From Pseudomonadota bacterium (GTDB lineage: Bacteria > Myxococcota_A > Polyangia > Haliangiales > Haliangiaceae): a stretch of DNA of 16,263 nucleotides. Location of the stretch: NCBI GenBank assembly GCA_023430775.1, contig JAEYYY010000668.1:1-16263 (forward strand), read 5' to 3'. The position numbers were made by a program, and so were the translations under genes. The stretch's first letter is position 1; every line of letters starts with the position of its first letter. This document shows positions 1 through 8,389 of this stretch, one piece after another. A model generated the notes under the pieces. The model saw only the letters and a program-made list of their open reading frames with translations, did no database searches and had not been told where the DNA came from.

Positions 1-1
1 G

Positions 2-1084
2 TTCGCGGTCGCGTGCGGCGGGACGCGAGCGCCCGGGCGCGAGGTCGCCCGCGAACCGACCGCGGCGGAGATCGTCGCGAAGCTCGAGGCCACCTATGCC
101 GCCGCGAAGACCTACTCGGATCGCGGCACCGCCCGCAATCCCGCCGCGACGCTCGCGTTCGACACCACCTTCGTCCGCGGGCGCCAGGCGATCGAGCGCT
201 TCAAGCTCGACGTTCGCGACGAGAGCAATCCGCAGCGCGGGTTCGTGATCTGGGCGGATCCGACGCACACCTACAGCCGGTGGTACGCACCCGCGCGCAC
301 CGTCGACGACGGCCCCGGCCTGGGCGTGGCGATCGCGGTGGCGACCAAGCCTTCGGGTGGCGTCGCGCGGCTGCTCGTCAACCTGCTCTCGCCCGCGGAC
401 GCGCCGCGGCCAAAGCTCACCGAGCTGAAGCTCACCGGCACCGAGACCGTCGACGATCGACCGTGCTGGGTGATCACCGGCAAACGCGACGATGGCGAGA
501 CCACGCTGTGGATCGATCGCGAGTCGTACCTGCTGCGGCGCTCTGCCGAGGACAGCGACACGGCGACGTTCATCCCGGTGATCGACGAGCCGATCGACAT
601 CGCCACGATCACCCCGCCGGACTTCTCGGATGACTACGCCGAGGACTCGACGCAGCGAACCGCGCTGCGGGAGCTGGTCAATGCCAAGGCACCCGCGTTC
701 GATGCCGCCGCACTCGATGGCAAGCGCGTCGCGCTGGCGGCGCTCGCCGGCAAGGTCGTCATCGTCGACTTCTGGGCCTCCTGGTGTGGGCCATGTCGGA
801 TGACGATGCCGCGCCTCAACGAGTGGCATCGCAGCTACGGTCCGCGCGGGCTCGCGATCGTCGGGCTGTCGAGCGAGGAGCCCGACGACATCAGCAGGAT
901 GGTCGCCGAGCAGAAGCTCGAGTACCTGATCGCGCGCGACGACAAGGCGGTGACGGCGCGCGCCTACAAGGTCTCCGCCTTGCCGATGCTCGTCGTCGTC
1001 GATCGCGCGGGAACGGTGCGATACGTGACCTTGGGTGCGGGAAATCTCGATGCAGTCGAAGCCGTGATCCAGAGTCTGCTCTGA
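2..1084 (+). CDS. TlpA-like thioredoxin-fold lipoprotein, 5' end cut by window
   Basis: The frame is open from the window edge, giving 360 visible residues; the start lies upstream. The first visible residues FAVACGG look like the end of a lipoprotein signal peptide with the lipidated Cys at visible residue 5, so export and lipid anchoring are inferred. Visible residues about 20-200 resemble the LolA/DUF2092 beta-sheet fold that binds hydrophobic ligands (weak similarity by eye). Residues about 225-360 form a TlpA/AhpC-type thioredoxin domain. WASWCGPCR holds the redox pair (codons at 785 and 794), and the cis-proline loop is ALPMLVV. Such domains act as periplasmic disulfide reductases or in cytochrome c maturation; the substrate here cannot be told. 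The -10 element of the next gene begins immediately after this stop codon. The domain call is firm, the N-terminal fold tentative. Confidence 0.88.
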   Translation, partial: FAVACGGTRAPGREVAREPTAAEIVAKLEATYAAAKTYSDRGTARNPAATLAFDTTFVRGRQAIERFKLDVRDESNPQRGFVIWADPTHTYSRWYAPARTVDDGPGLGVAIAVATKPSGGVARLLVNLLSPADAPRPKLTELKLTGTETVDDRPCWVITGKRDDGETTLWIDRESYLLRRSAEDSDTATFIPVIDEPIDIATITPPDFSDDYAEDSTQRTALRELVNAKAPAFDAAALDGKRVALAALAGKVVIVDFWASWCGPCRMTMPRLNEWHRSYGPRGLAIVGLSSEEPDDISRMVAEQKLEYLIARDDKAVTARAYKVSALPMLVVVDRAGTVRYVTLGAGNLDAVEAVIQSLL

Positions 1085-1090
1085 TATCGT
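1085..1090 (+). promoter_or_regulatory. -10-like hexamer TATCGT before the coiled-coil gene
   Basis: TATCGT starts on the base after the upstream TGA stop and ends 7 nt before the GTG at 1098. With a usual 6-7 nt distance from -10 to transcription start, the message would begin at or near the start codon. The same hexamer sits before the genes at 2636 and 6768. No convincing -35 box is visible. Confidence 0.5.
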
Positions 1091-1097
1091 ACGGATC

Positions 1098-2489
1098 GTG
1101 ACGAAGAAAGTGGGACCCGGGTGGGATCCGCGCCGCGATGCCGACGAGGACGGCAGCACCGGCGAAGGCCTTCGCGTCGATCGCGTGTTCGATGGTCCAG
1201 CTGTTCGTCCGTCGCGTCCCGTGGTCTCGCAGACGCAGCCGCCGCCGCGGCGTTCGAAGCCCTCCACGCTGCCACCGCGCCCCGCGGGTGAAGCCGCGGA
1301 TACCGAGCTCGCGCTCCGCCGCCAGCTGTCTCGACTGCAGCGCCAGCTCGCCGACGCCCAGCGCGAGCTCGCGAACAAGGATGACGAGCTCGCCAGCGAG
1401 GCCGAAAGCCGGCTGCTGGTGCTGGCCGCGCACGACAAGCTCTCGCAGGAGATCGCGGCCAAGCAGGCGCTGATCGAGGAGCTGACCTCGTTCCAGTCCC
1501 GCACCCAGGGCATCGAGAAGCGGCTGCAGGAGCTCAGCGAGGCTTCCGACGAGATCGCGGTCGCGCGCGACGAGGAGCGCGAGCAGAAGGTGATCGCGCT
1601 GGCCCGCATCCGCGAGCTCGAATCCGTGCTCGCCGATTCGCAGGCGCGGTGGGCCGCCGAGCGCACCCAGCTCGAGGCCCAGCACTCGACGGAGATGGGC
1701 TCGCTGGAGATCGAGCGCAAGGCGGCCGCCGAGGCAGCCGAAGCCACGCTCGCCGCCACCACCGGTCGTCTCCAGAAGGCCCAGGAGGAGCAGCTCGCGA
1801 GCCTGCGCGAGAGCCACGAGAAGTCGCTCGCACTGTTGCGCGGCGAGCTCGAGCCGAAGGCACTCGAGGCGCGCAAGGCAGCCGAGGAGACCAGCCGGCT
1901 CCACGACGAGCTCGCGGCGCTGAAGACCGAGACCGCGCGGTTGCTCGCCGAGAAGGACGAGGCGCATGCGCGCGAGCTAGCGCAACAGGTCGAGGCGCAC
2001 ACCGCCGGGCAAGCGGCCGCCGCCCGCGTGCACGCCGCCGAGGTCGCCCGGATCACCGCGGAGCGCGACAACCTGGCGGCCGCGCTCGAGCAGGCGAAGC
2101 AGAGTGCCGCCGATCGCGAGAAGCTGGTCGATCAGACCGTGACCGCGCTGCGCGAGACGCAGAAGCAGTTGCAGCGCGACGTCGCGGAAGCGAAGGAAGC
2201 GCACGCACAGCTGCAGAGCGATCACGGGATGCTCGAGGAGCGGTTGCGCACCTCGCAGCGCGAGGCCGATGCACTGACCGAGGAGAACCGCGAGCTGCGG
2301 ACGTCACTCGACAACGCCGAGCGCCAGGCCCGCGAGAACACCCTCGATCGCCAGCGCTTCATCGCGTACCTCGAGGAAGGGCTCGCGCTACTCGGCGCCA
2401 TCCCTCCGCACGAGGGCACCGGTGCGCACGCCGCCCCAGCCTCCGAAACTTTTTCCGTGTCGTTCTCCGGCGACAAGCCGGCTGACTAG
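1098..2489 (+). CDS. Long coiled-coil protein of unknown function
   Basis: 463 residues with a GTG start, preferred because TATCGT lies 7 nt upstream and the frame is not needed further 5'. Residues 1-70 are Pro/Arg/Ser-rich and look disordered. Residues about 70-435 are an almost unbroken heptad-like run rich in Glu, Ala, Leu, Arg and Gln with few Pro or Gly, typical of a long parallel coiled coil. The run ends in the hydrophobic segment RFIAYLEEGLALLGAIPP near residue 440, followed by a short Ser/Thr-rich tail. There is no signal peptide or membrane segment, so it is probably a cytoplasmic scaffold or filament-like protein. Low-complexity coiled coils give misleading matches to SMC, myosin or tropomyosin, so no function is assigned. 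A 146-bp gap with its own -10-like element separates it from the next gene, suggesting separate transcription. Confidence 0.85.
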   Translation: MTKKVGPGWDPRRDADEDGSTGEGLRVDRVFDGPAVRPSRPVVSQTQPPPRRSKPSTLPPRPAGEAADTELALRRQLSRLQRQLADAQRELANKDDELASEAESRLLVLAAHDKLSQEIAAKQALIEELTSFQSRTQGIEKRLQELSEASDEIAVARDEEREQKVIALARIRELESVLADSQARWAAERTQLEAQHSTEMGSLEIERKAAAEAAEATLAATTGRLQKAQEEQLASLRESHEKSLALLRGELEPKALEARKAAEETSRLHDELAALKTETARLLAEKDEAHARELAQQVEAHTAGQAAAARVHAAEVARITAERDNLAAALEQAKQSAADREKLVDQTVTALRETQKQLQRDVAEAKEAHAQLQSDHGMLEERLRTSQREADALTEENRELRTSLDNAERQARENTLDRQRFIAYLEEGLALLGAIPPHEGTGAHAAPASETFSVSFSGDKPAD

Positions 2490-2537
2490 CGGAGCTTCCA
2501 CCGCGGGCACGCCAGGCCCGAGGAACCCTGTCCCCCA

Positions 2538-2565
2538 GGGCGATCGCGAAGTCCGTGGATCGCCC
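2538..2565 (+). repeat. Intergenic inverted repeat, possible weak terminator
   Basis: GGGCGATC at 2538-2545 is perfectly repeated inverted as GATCGCCC at 2558-2565, giving an 8-bp stem with a 12-nt loop, 48 nt after the coiled-coil gene's stop. No T tract follows, so it is not a classical intrinsic terminator. The left arm contains one copy of the GCGATCGC octamer. Confidence 0.35.
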
Positions 2566-2623
2566 CGCCGCCGATGCGCGCAGCGAGATCGAGCACGGCA
2601 TCACGCTGACGACGAAGTAGCTG

Positions 2624-2629
2624 TATCGT
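2624..2629 (+). promoter_or_regulatory. -10-like hexamer TATCGT before the TPR/cNMP gene
   Basis: TATCGT ends 6 nt before the ATG at 2636, placing the expected transcription start at the A of the start codon. No Shine-Dalgarno sequence lies between them. No clear -35 box is visible. Confidence 0.5.
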
Positions 2630-2635
2630 TCCGGC

Positions 2636-4120
2636 ATGGCCGGGCGGAAGGACGTCAGCAAGCTGCGCGACGAGGCCTCCAAAGCCGTCGAGCGCGGCAA
2701 GCTCGACAAGGCGCTCGAGCTCTACAGCGAGCTCGAAGCCGCCGAGCCCGCCAGCCCGACCTGGCCGAAACGGATCGGCGAGACGCATCGCCGCGCCGGC
2801 GATCAGGCGCGAGCCGTCACCGCGTTCGAGCGCGCCGCCGAGAAGTACGTGCTCGAGGGCTTCCTCGTCCAGGCGATCGCGGTCTGCAAGCTGATCCTCC
2901 AGATCGATCCGCAGCACTCCGCTGCGCAGGCGCGGCTCGCCGAGCTGATGCCGCCGCGTCCGAAGCGGGTGAGCAAGGCACCGCCGCGGCCGCTACCACG
3001 CGGGTTCGATCGCACGCCGGTGCCGATCCGGACGTCGGAGCCGCCTCCGCCGGAGCCGAGCGCGCCGGCGATCATCGTCGCCAAGGTTCCGGTCGAGCCG
3101 GTCACGATCGAGATTCCGCCCGGCAGCGGGCTCGATGCCATCGACTTCTCGTCGCTGATCCCGGGCACGCGGCATGGCGTGCGCGACGACGGCACGCTGT
3201 CCGGTGTCAACGTGCTCCCGCTCGACGACATCGACGACGTCGATGACCTGTCGCTCGACGATGCCGAGATCACCGCCCTCCCCGAGCCCCGCGTGCCCGG
3301 GCCGGCGGCGCGCCGCGCGTTGCTCACCACCCCGCTGTTCTCCCAGGTGCAGCCGCGCGCGCTCGAGGTGCTGATCGCGCGGATGTCACTCGTCGAGCTG
3401 GCCGAGACCGAGGTGCTGTTTCGCGAGGGCGAGATGGGTCACGAGCTGTTCGTGATCAGCGAGGGCGAGGTCGCCGTCGAGTCGGCCGGCGCCGGCGAGC
3501 TCGCGCGCCTCGGGCCGAGTGCGTTCTTCGGCGAGATCGCGCTGGTCACCGACCTGCCCCGCTCCGCCACCATCCGCGCGGTGACGCGCGTCGAGCTGCT
3601 CGCGATCGATCGCGCGGTGCTGCGGGAGGCACTGGCCCGGCATCCCGAGATCCTGACGGTGATGCTGCGCTTCGTTCGCGATCGCCTGATCGATCGGATC
3701 ACGCGCACCAGCGAGCTGTTCCGGCCGTTCACGCCTGAAGAGCGCGAGGAGCTGGCCAGGAAGTTCGAGCTCGTCGAGGTGGTGCGCGACGCCGTGCTGA
3801 TCACCCAGGGCGAGCGCGCCGACGGGCTCTATCTCGTGGTCGCCGGCAAGGTCGAGGTCCAGCGCACCGGTGAAGCCGTGCTCGCCACGCTCGGCAGCGG
3901 CGACGTGTTCGGCGAGCTGTCGCTGCTGGCCGGCGGCGGCTCGACGGCGAACGTTCGCTCGGTCACCCGCGTGCTCGCGTTGCGGATGCCGGCGTCGACG
4001 TTCCAGGAGGTCATCATGACCCACCCGCAGGTGCTGGCCTATCTCGGCGAGCTCGCGGAGCGGCGATCACCGCGGGCCCAGGCCGACTTCGTCGATCTGC
4101 GCATCGACATGCTCGTGTGA
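2636..4120 (+). CDS. TPR protein with tandem cyclic-nucleotide-binding domains
   Basis: 494 residues, no signal peptide, probably cytoplasmic. Residues about 1-105 form TPR-like helical repeats (KALELYSELEAAEP, AVTAFERAAEKY, AIAVCKLILQIDP). A Pro-rich linker at about 107-190 is followed by an acidic stretch (LDDIDDVDDLSLDD). Two CRP/PKA-type cNMP-binding domains follow, at about 223-345 and 362-480. The first has an intact phosphate-binding cassette, FGEIAL at 298-303 and PRSAT with Arg309. The second reads FGELSL at 425 then GGSTAN, with Ser436 where the phosphate-binding Arg should be, so it is probably degenerate. No DNA-binding domain is present, so it is more likely a cAMP- or cGMP-responsive adaptor than a transcription factor. 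Its stop TGA overlaps an alternative GTG for the next gene, but I prefer the downstream ATG there. Confidence 0.9.
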   Translation: MAGRKDVSKLRDEASKAVERGKLDKALELYSELEAAEPASPTWPKRIGETHRRAGDQARAVTAFERAAEKYVLEGFLVQAIAVCKLILQIDPQHSAAQARLAELMPPRPKRVSKAPPRPLPRGFDRTPVPIRTSEPPPPEPSAPAIIVAKVPVEPVTIEIPPGSGLDAIDFSSLIPGTRHGVRDDGTLSGVNVLPLDDIDDVDDLSLDDAEITALPEPRVPGPAARRALLTTPLFSQVQPRALEVLIARMSLVELAETEVLFREGEMGHELFVISEGEVAVESAGAGELARLGPSAFFGEIALVTDLPRSATIRAVTRVELLAIDRAVLREALARHPEILTVMLRFVRDRLIDRITRTSELFRPFTPEEREELARKFELVEVVRDAVLITQGERADGLYLVVAGKVEVQRTGEAVLATLGSGDVFGELSLLAGGGSTANVRSVTRVLALRMPASTFQEVIMTHPQVLAYLGELAERRSPRAQADFVDLRIDMLV

Positions 4121-4134
4121 AAAAACCGTACATT
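4104..4134 (+). promoter_or_regulatory. Possible promoter for the VWA lipoprotein gene
   Basis: TCGACA at 4104-4109 (one mismatch to TTGACA) and TACATT at 4129-4134 are separated by 19 bp, slightly longer than the usual 17. They straddle the end of the preceding gene. The predicted start near 4141 would leave a leader of roughly 27 nt before the ATG at 4168. An alternative weaker -10, TACGAG at 4153-4158, lies 9 nt before the ATG. Confidence 0.35.
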
Positions 4135-4167
4135 GCACCCGCGCGTCGGCTGTACGAGGCTCGGGGC

Positions 4168-5166
4168 ATGAGAGCGATGGCCTTCGTGGTGGCGCTTGCC
4201 GCCTGCGGCGCGAACAAGGGCAACAGCAGCGTCTGCGACGAGGATCCGCCGCCCGCAGCCTGCGAGACCGAGTGCGATCCAGCCGCGGCCAACACCTGCC
4301 CGGTCGGCTTCCATTGCGCGAGCGATGGCCATTGCGATGCCGAGTGCACGATCGGCGGCAGCGAGTGTGCCGACGGCCAGGTCTGCAACGCGGATGGACT
4401 CTGCGAGACCGGCATGCCGATCGCCGAGGCGTGCAAGCACATCGACGTGGTGATCGCCGTCGACAACTCGGGCTCGATGAACGAGGAGAAGTCGGCGCTG
4501 CGCGACGAGGCCTTCCCGGGCTTCGCGATGGCGCTGTTGAACGTCGCCGGTGGCATCGAGGACTTCCGCGTCGGCGTGCTCGACGCCTGTCCCGATCCGG
4601 CGAACTTCCACACCCGCGGCGCCGGCGGTCAGTGCGACTTCCAGTCGAACGAGGTCTGGATCGAGTCGACCTCGACCGCGCTGGTCGACGAGTTCAAGTG
4701 CGTCGGCGAGGTGTTCTCCGGCGACTCGAACTGCGAGGGCAACAACGACGACGAGCAGCCCGCGAGCGCCGCCACCGCCGCGCTCGAGCCCGAATTCTCC
4801 GGCCCCGGCGAGCCCAACGAGGGCTTTCTCCGCGACGACGCGCTGCTGGTGGTCATCGCGATCACCGACGAGGACGAGCAGCCGACCCCGAACGCCAACG
4901 CGCAGGAGATCTACGATCGCCTGATCGCGGTCAAGGGCGGCGACGTCAACCGGATGGTGTTCCTCGGCATCGGCGGCGCGTCGGAGTGCAACGGCGCCTA
5001 CGGCGATGCCAAGGAGGCCACCAAGCTGAAGGCCGCCACGCAGCTGTTCATCGATCAGGGGCGCGGCGTGTTCTACGACCTCTGCCTCGGCGATCTCGAG
5101 CAAGGCCTGACCGAGGCGCTGACCACGATCGACTCCGCGTGCCGCGACTTCGGTCCGATCCTCTAG
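4168..5166 (+). CDS. Cys-rich VWA-domain lipoprotein
   Basis: 332 residues from the ATG at 4168. This start gives a compact lipoprotein signal (MRAMAFVVALAAC, lipid Cys13). An in-frame GTG at 4117 overlapping the previous stop would add 17 residues in front of the signal and is less likely. Residues 23-89 carry eleven Cys in EGF-like spacing (CPVGFHC, GHCDAEC, QVCNADGLC), probably disulfide-bonded outside the cytoplasm. From about 93 to the end is a von Willebrand factor A domain with the MIDAS motif DNSGS (Asp99, Ser101, Ser103) and a later ITDEDEQ loop that could supply the third metal ligand. VWA domains bind metal and partner proteins, so an adhesion or envelope-interaction role is inferred. 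Its TAG stop overlaps the stop of the convergent TIR gene. Confidence 0.9.
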   Translation: MRAMAFVVALAACGANKGNSSVCDEDPPPAACETECDPAAANTCPVGFHCASDGHCDAECTIGGSECADGQVCNADGLCETGMPIAEACKHIDVVIAVDNSGSMNEEKSALRDEAFPGFAMALLNVAGGIEDFRVGVLDACPDPANFHTRGAGGQCDFQSNEVWIESTSTALVDEFKCVGEVFSGDSNCEGNNDDEQPASAATAALEPEFSGPGEPNEGFLRDDALLVVIAITDEDEQPTPNANAQEIYDRLIAVKGGDVNRMVFLGIGGASECNGAYGDAKEATKLKAATQLFIDQGRGVFYDLCLGDLEQGLTEALTTIDSACRDFGPIL

Positions 5167-6104
5167 CTGATCACGCGATCGGGATAGCGCTCGAAGAAGC
5201 TCACGATCTCCTTCTCGTCGCGGAACTTCACGCGCCGCGTGTTACGAAACGACTCGACGGCGCCGCGCAGCATGTACGGCAGATCGTCGTCGGACTTCAC
5301 GAAGTAGAGCGACGGAATGCCGGCGACGAGCGCGTACCCTGCCTCGAGCAAGCAGCTCGACAGGATCTTCCCGGGATAGATCATCACGTAGTTCCGGCTC
5401 GCCATCAGCGCCGGCAGATCGTTCTCGGCGGCGATCGCCTCCGGATCGACGGTGCCCTGGATGGTCACGCGGCGCAGCGCCGAGTACGCGATGAAGCCCT
5501 TCGCGTGGATCGCGTCGGTCAGCGCCTCGATGCTGTCGCGCATCCGCGCGTACGCCGCCTCGTCGAGGCTGGTCATCGGGCACGAGATGAAGACGTCGTA
5601 CATCCCGGGGATGCGCGCGACCTTGACGGCATCGAGGTATGCCGCCAGCGCGGCGGCGACGCCGTCGGGTTGCCGGTAGCTCAGCGCACCCGCGCGACAG
5701 ATCGATTCGAGAAGATCGCGGACGTCGGCCGGCGTGGTGCCCGACTTGACCTGACGAGACACCAGCGGATCGGGGACCTCATCACCGCGGAGGCCGAACA
5801 GCAGCGGCACGATCGGCAGGTTGGCCTTGCGAGCGAGCCCGACGCCGCTCACCGCGCCGGCTTCCCACATCAGCCACGGGCGCGACTTCGACAGCGGCGT
5901 GACGACGACGATCGCCATCGCGGAGTCGGCGACCTGCGCGCGGATCCAGTCGAGCCACTCCTGTCCCGCGGAGATGCCGCCCTCGGAGACGCTCGCCGAC
6001 GAGTACGCCACCTCGACCGGCTCGACGAACGTCTGCGTGATCAGCGTGCGAAGCGCATCGACGAGCGGCTTGTCGGAGGTCGCGTGGCTGATGAACAGCT
6101 TCAC
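5163..6104 (-). CDS. TIR-domain protein with C-terminal nucleoside deoxyribosyltransferase-like domain
   Basis: 313 residues from a GTG at 6104. The GTG overlaps the upstream lipoprotein's TGA in a GTGA, and translation from it begins directly with the first TIR strand (KLFISHATSDK). Residues 2-135 are a bacterial TIR domain: FISHATSDK, the YSS/GGISAGQEW region (box 2-like), IVVVTPLSKS, and WLMWEAGA with Glu81 as the candidate catalytic glutamate. TIR domains of this type commonly cleave NAD+ or make cyclic-ADP-ribose-type signals. Residues 168-313 start with MYDVFISCPMTSLD and continue through CLLEAGYALVAGIPSLYFV (Glu254), resembling the nucleoside 2-deoxyribosyltransferase fold, a relative of TIR and SLOG domains. 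This second assignment is by eye and tentative. It has no signal peptide, so it should be cytoplasmic. Possible roles are abortive-infection defence or NAD signalling (inference). Confidence 0.85.
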   Translation of the reverse strand: MKLFISHATSDKPLVDALRTLITQTFVEPVEVAYSSASVSEGGISAGQEWLDWIRAQVADSAMAIVVVTPLSKSRPWLMWEAGAVSGVGLARKANLPIVPLLFGLRGDEVPDPLVSRQVKSGTTPADVRDLLESICRAGALSYRQPDGVAAALAAYLDAVKVARIPGMYDVFISCPMTSLDEAAYARMRDSIEALTDAIHAKGFIAYSALRRVTIQGTVDPEAIAAENDLPALMASRNYVMIYPGKILSSCLLEAGYALVAGIPSLYFVKSDDDLPYMLRGAVESFRNTRRVKFRDEKEIVSFFERYPDRVIS

Positions 6105-6709
6105 GGCACCGACCAGATGAACGTCACCGCGGTACACACCGGGGTCTCCGTGCCGTTGTAGATGTACGGCAGATATTTCCACTCGCGCATCTCGCGCATG
6201 ATCTTCTGGTCGTAGTCCGCGAAGCTGGTGCTCTTGAGGATGCTCACCGTCGACACCTCGCCGGAGACGGTGATGCACATCTTGTACGCGCCGATGATCT
6301 TGTCCTTGCCCGCGCGCTGGATCTCGAGCTGCGTCTCGACATCCGGCAGCACGGTCTTGGTGCCGGCCACGCGGTTGTTCTCGAGCGCCGTCGGCGGGAC
6401 ATTCATCGGAGCCGGTGGAGGCGGGAGCAAGGCGCTGGGCACGGGGACGTAGTCGGGCCGCGGCGGCGGCGGCGGACTCTCGACGGAGGGCAGATCCCAG
6501 CGCGCGATCAGCGGCCGCCCCTCCTCGAACTTGCAGTCCGCGAGCTGCGCCTGCTCGGCCCGGGCGCGCACCGCGGACAGCCCGTTGGGAGGCACGCGCG
6601 CCTCGAAGGTCTTGCCCTCGGCGGAGCAGATCAGGCGACCACCGACGGTGGTGTCCGTGTTGCTGCACCCGACAAGGAGCAGCGAGACGATCACCGGCCG
6701 GGTCCGCAT
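6101..6709 (-). CDS. Lipoprotein with proline-rich linker and TonB C-terminal-like domain
   Basis: 202 residues from the ATG at 6709. The signal peptide ends in the lipobox LLLVGC (Cys15). Residues about 20-75 are a small domain with Cys28 and Cys59. Residues 79-107 are Pro-rich, and about 125-200 fit the TonB-C/AgmX-PglI C-terminal pattern: a strand with ITVSGEVSTVSILKST, a helix, then REWKYLPYIYNG (Trp177) and a final strand ending TFIWS. Such domains in Myxococcota often occur outside true TonB transporters and bind peptidoglycan or partner proteins. The N-terminal anchor is lipid rather than the transmembrane helix of classical TonB, so it should not transduce energy in the usual way. Its stop overlaps the start of the TIR gene by 4 bp, so the two are translationally coupled. 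A -10-like TAACGT lies 8 nt upstream. Confidence 0.85.
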   Translation of the reverse strand: MRTRPVIVSLLLVGCSNTDTTVGGRLICSAEGKTFEARVPPNGLSAVRARAEQAQLADCKFEEGRPLIARWDLPSVESPPPPPRPDYVPVPSALLPPPPAPMNVPPTALENNRVAGTKTVLPDVETQLEIQRAGKDKIIGAYKMCITVSGEVSTVSILKSTSFADYDQKIMREMREWKYLPYIYNGTETPVCTAVTFIWSVP

Positions 6710-6717
6710 CTGCGCCG

Positions 6718-6723
6718 ACGTTA
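6718..6723 (-). promoter_or_regulatory. -10-like hexamer TAACGT for the lipoprotein-TIR operon
   Basis: Read on the minus strand, TAACGT ends 8 nt before the ATG at 6709. This would give a leader of about one or two nucleotides. It lies in the 58-bp divergent region shared with the kinase gene, 29 bp from that gene's own -10-like element. Confidence 0.45.
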
Positions 6724-6752
6724 CCTCGATTCGAAGCGAGCGCGACGCGTGT

Positions 6753-6758
6753 TATCGT
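6753..6758 (+). promoter_or_regulatory. -10-like hexamer TATCGT for the kinase gene
   Basis: TATCGT ends 9 nt before the ATG at 6768, predicting a leader of only 2-3 nt. There is no Shine-Dalgarno sequence. TTCGAA near 6730 sits at about the -35 distance but is not a recognised box. Confidence 0.5.
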
Positions 6759-6767
6759 GGTGGTCGC

Positions 6768-8324
<1,557 letters not shown>

Positions 8325-8377
8325 CGACCGACGGATCTTCAGGCTGTCAGCTGCATGTAACCTCCGGCGGCGTGGTC

Positions 8378-8383
8378 TAGTAT
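8378..8383 (+). promoter_or_regulatory. -10-like hexamer TAGTAT before the MshEN gene
   Basis: TAGTAT ends 6 nt before the GTG at 8390, placing the expected transcription start at the start codon. ATGTAA at 8355-8360 lies 17 bp upstream, at the -35 distance, but does not resemble TTGACA. Confidence 0.45.
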
Positions 8384-8389
8384 CCGGCC

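Noticed and set aside
1098..2489. SMC or myosin-like function for the coiled-coil protein
   Set aside because: There is no ATPase head or hinge; such similarity comes from coiled-coil composition.
4117..4167. GTG at 4117 as the start of the VWA lipoprotein
   Set aside because: It would place 17 charged residues before an otherwise ideal lipoprotein signal. The ATG at 4168 gives Cys13 at the normal distance.
5166..5600. Second half of the TIR protein as a separate gene starting at its internal Met168
   Set aside because: The frame is continuous with the TIR domain through a plausible linker, and I see no SD, overlap or -10 element at that Met.
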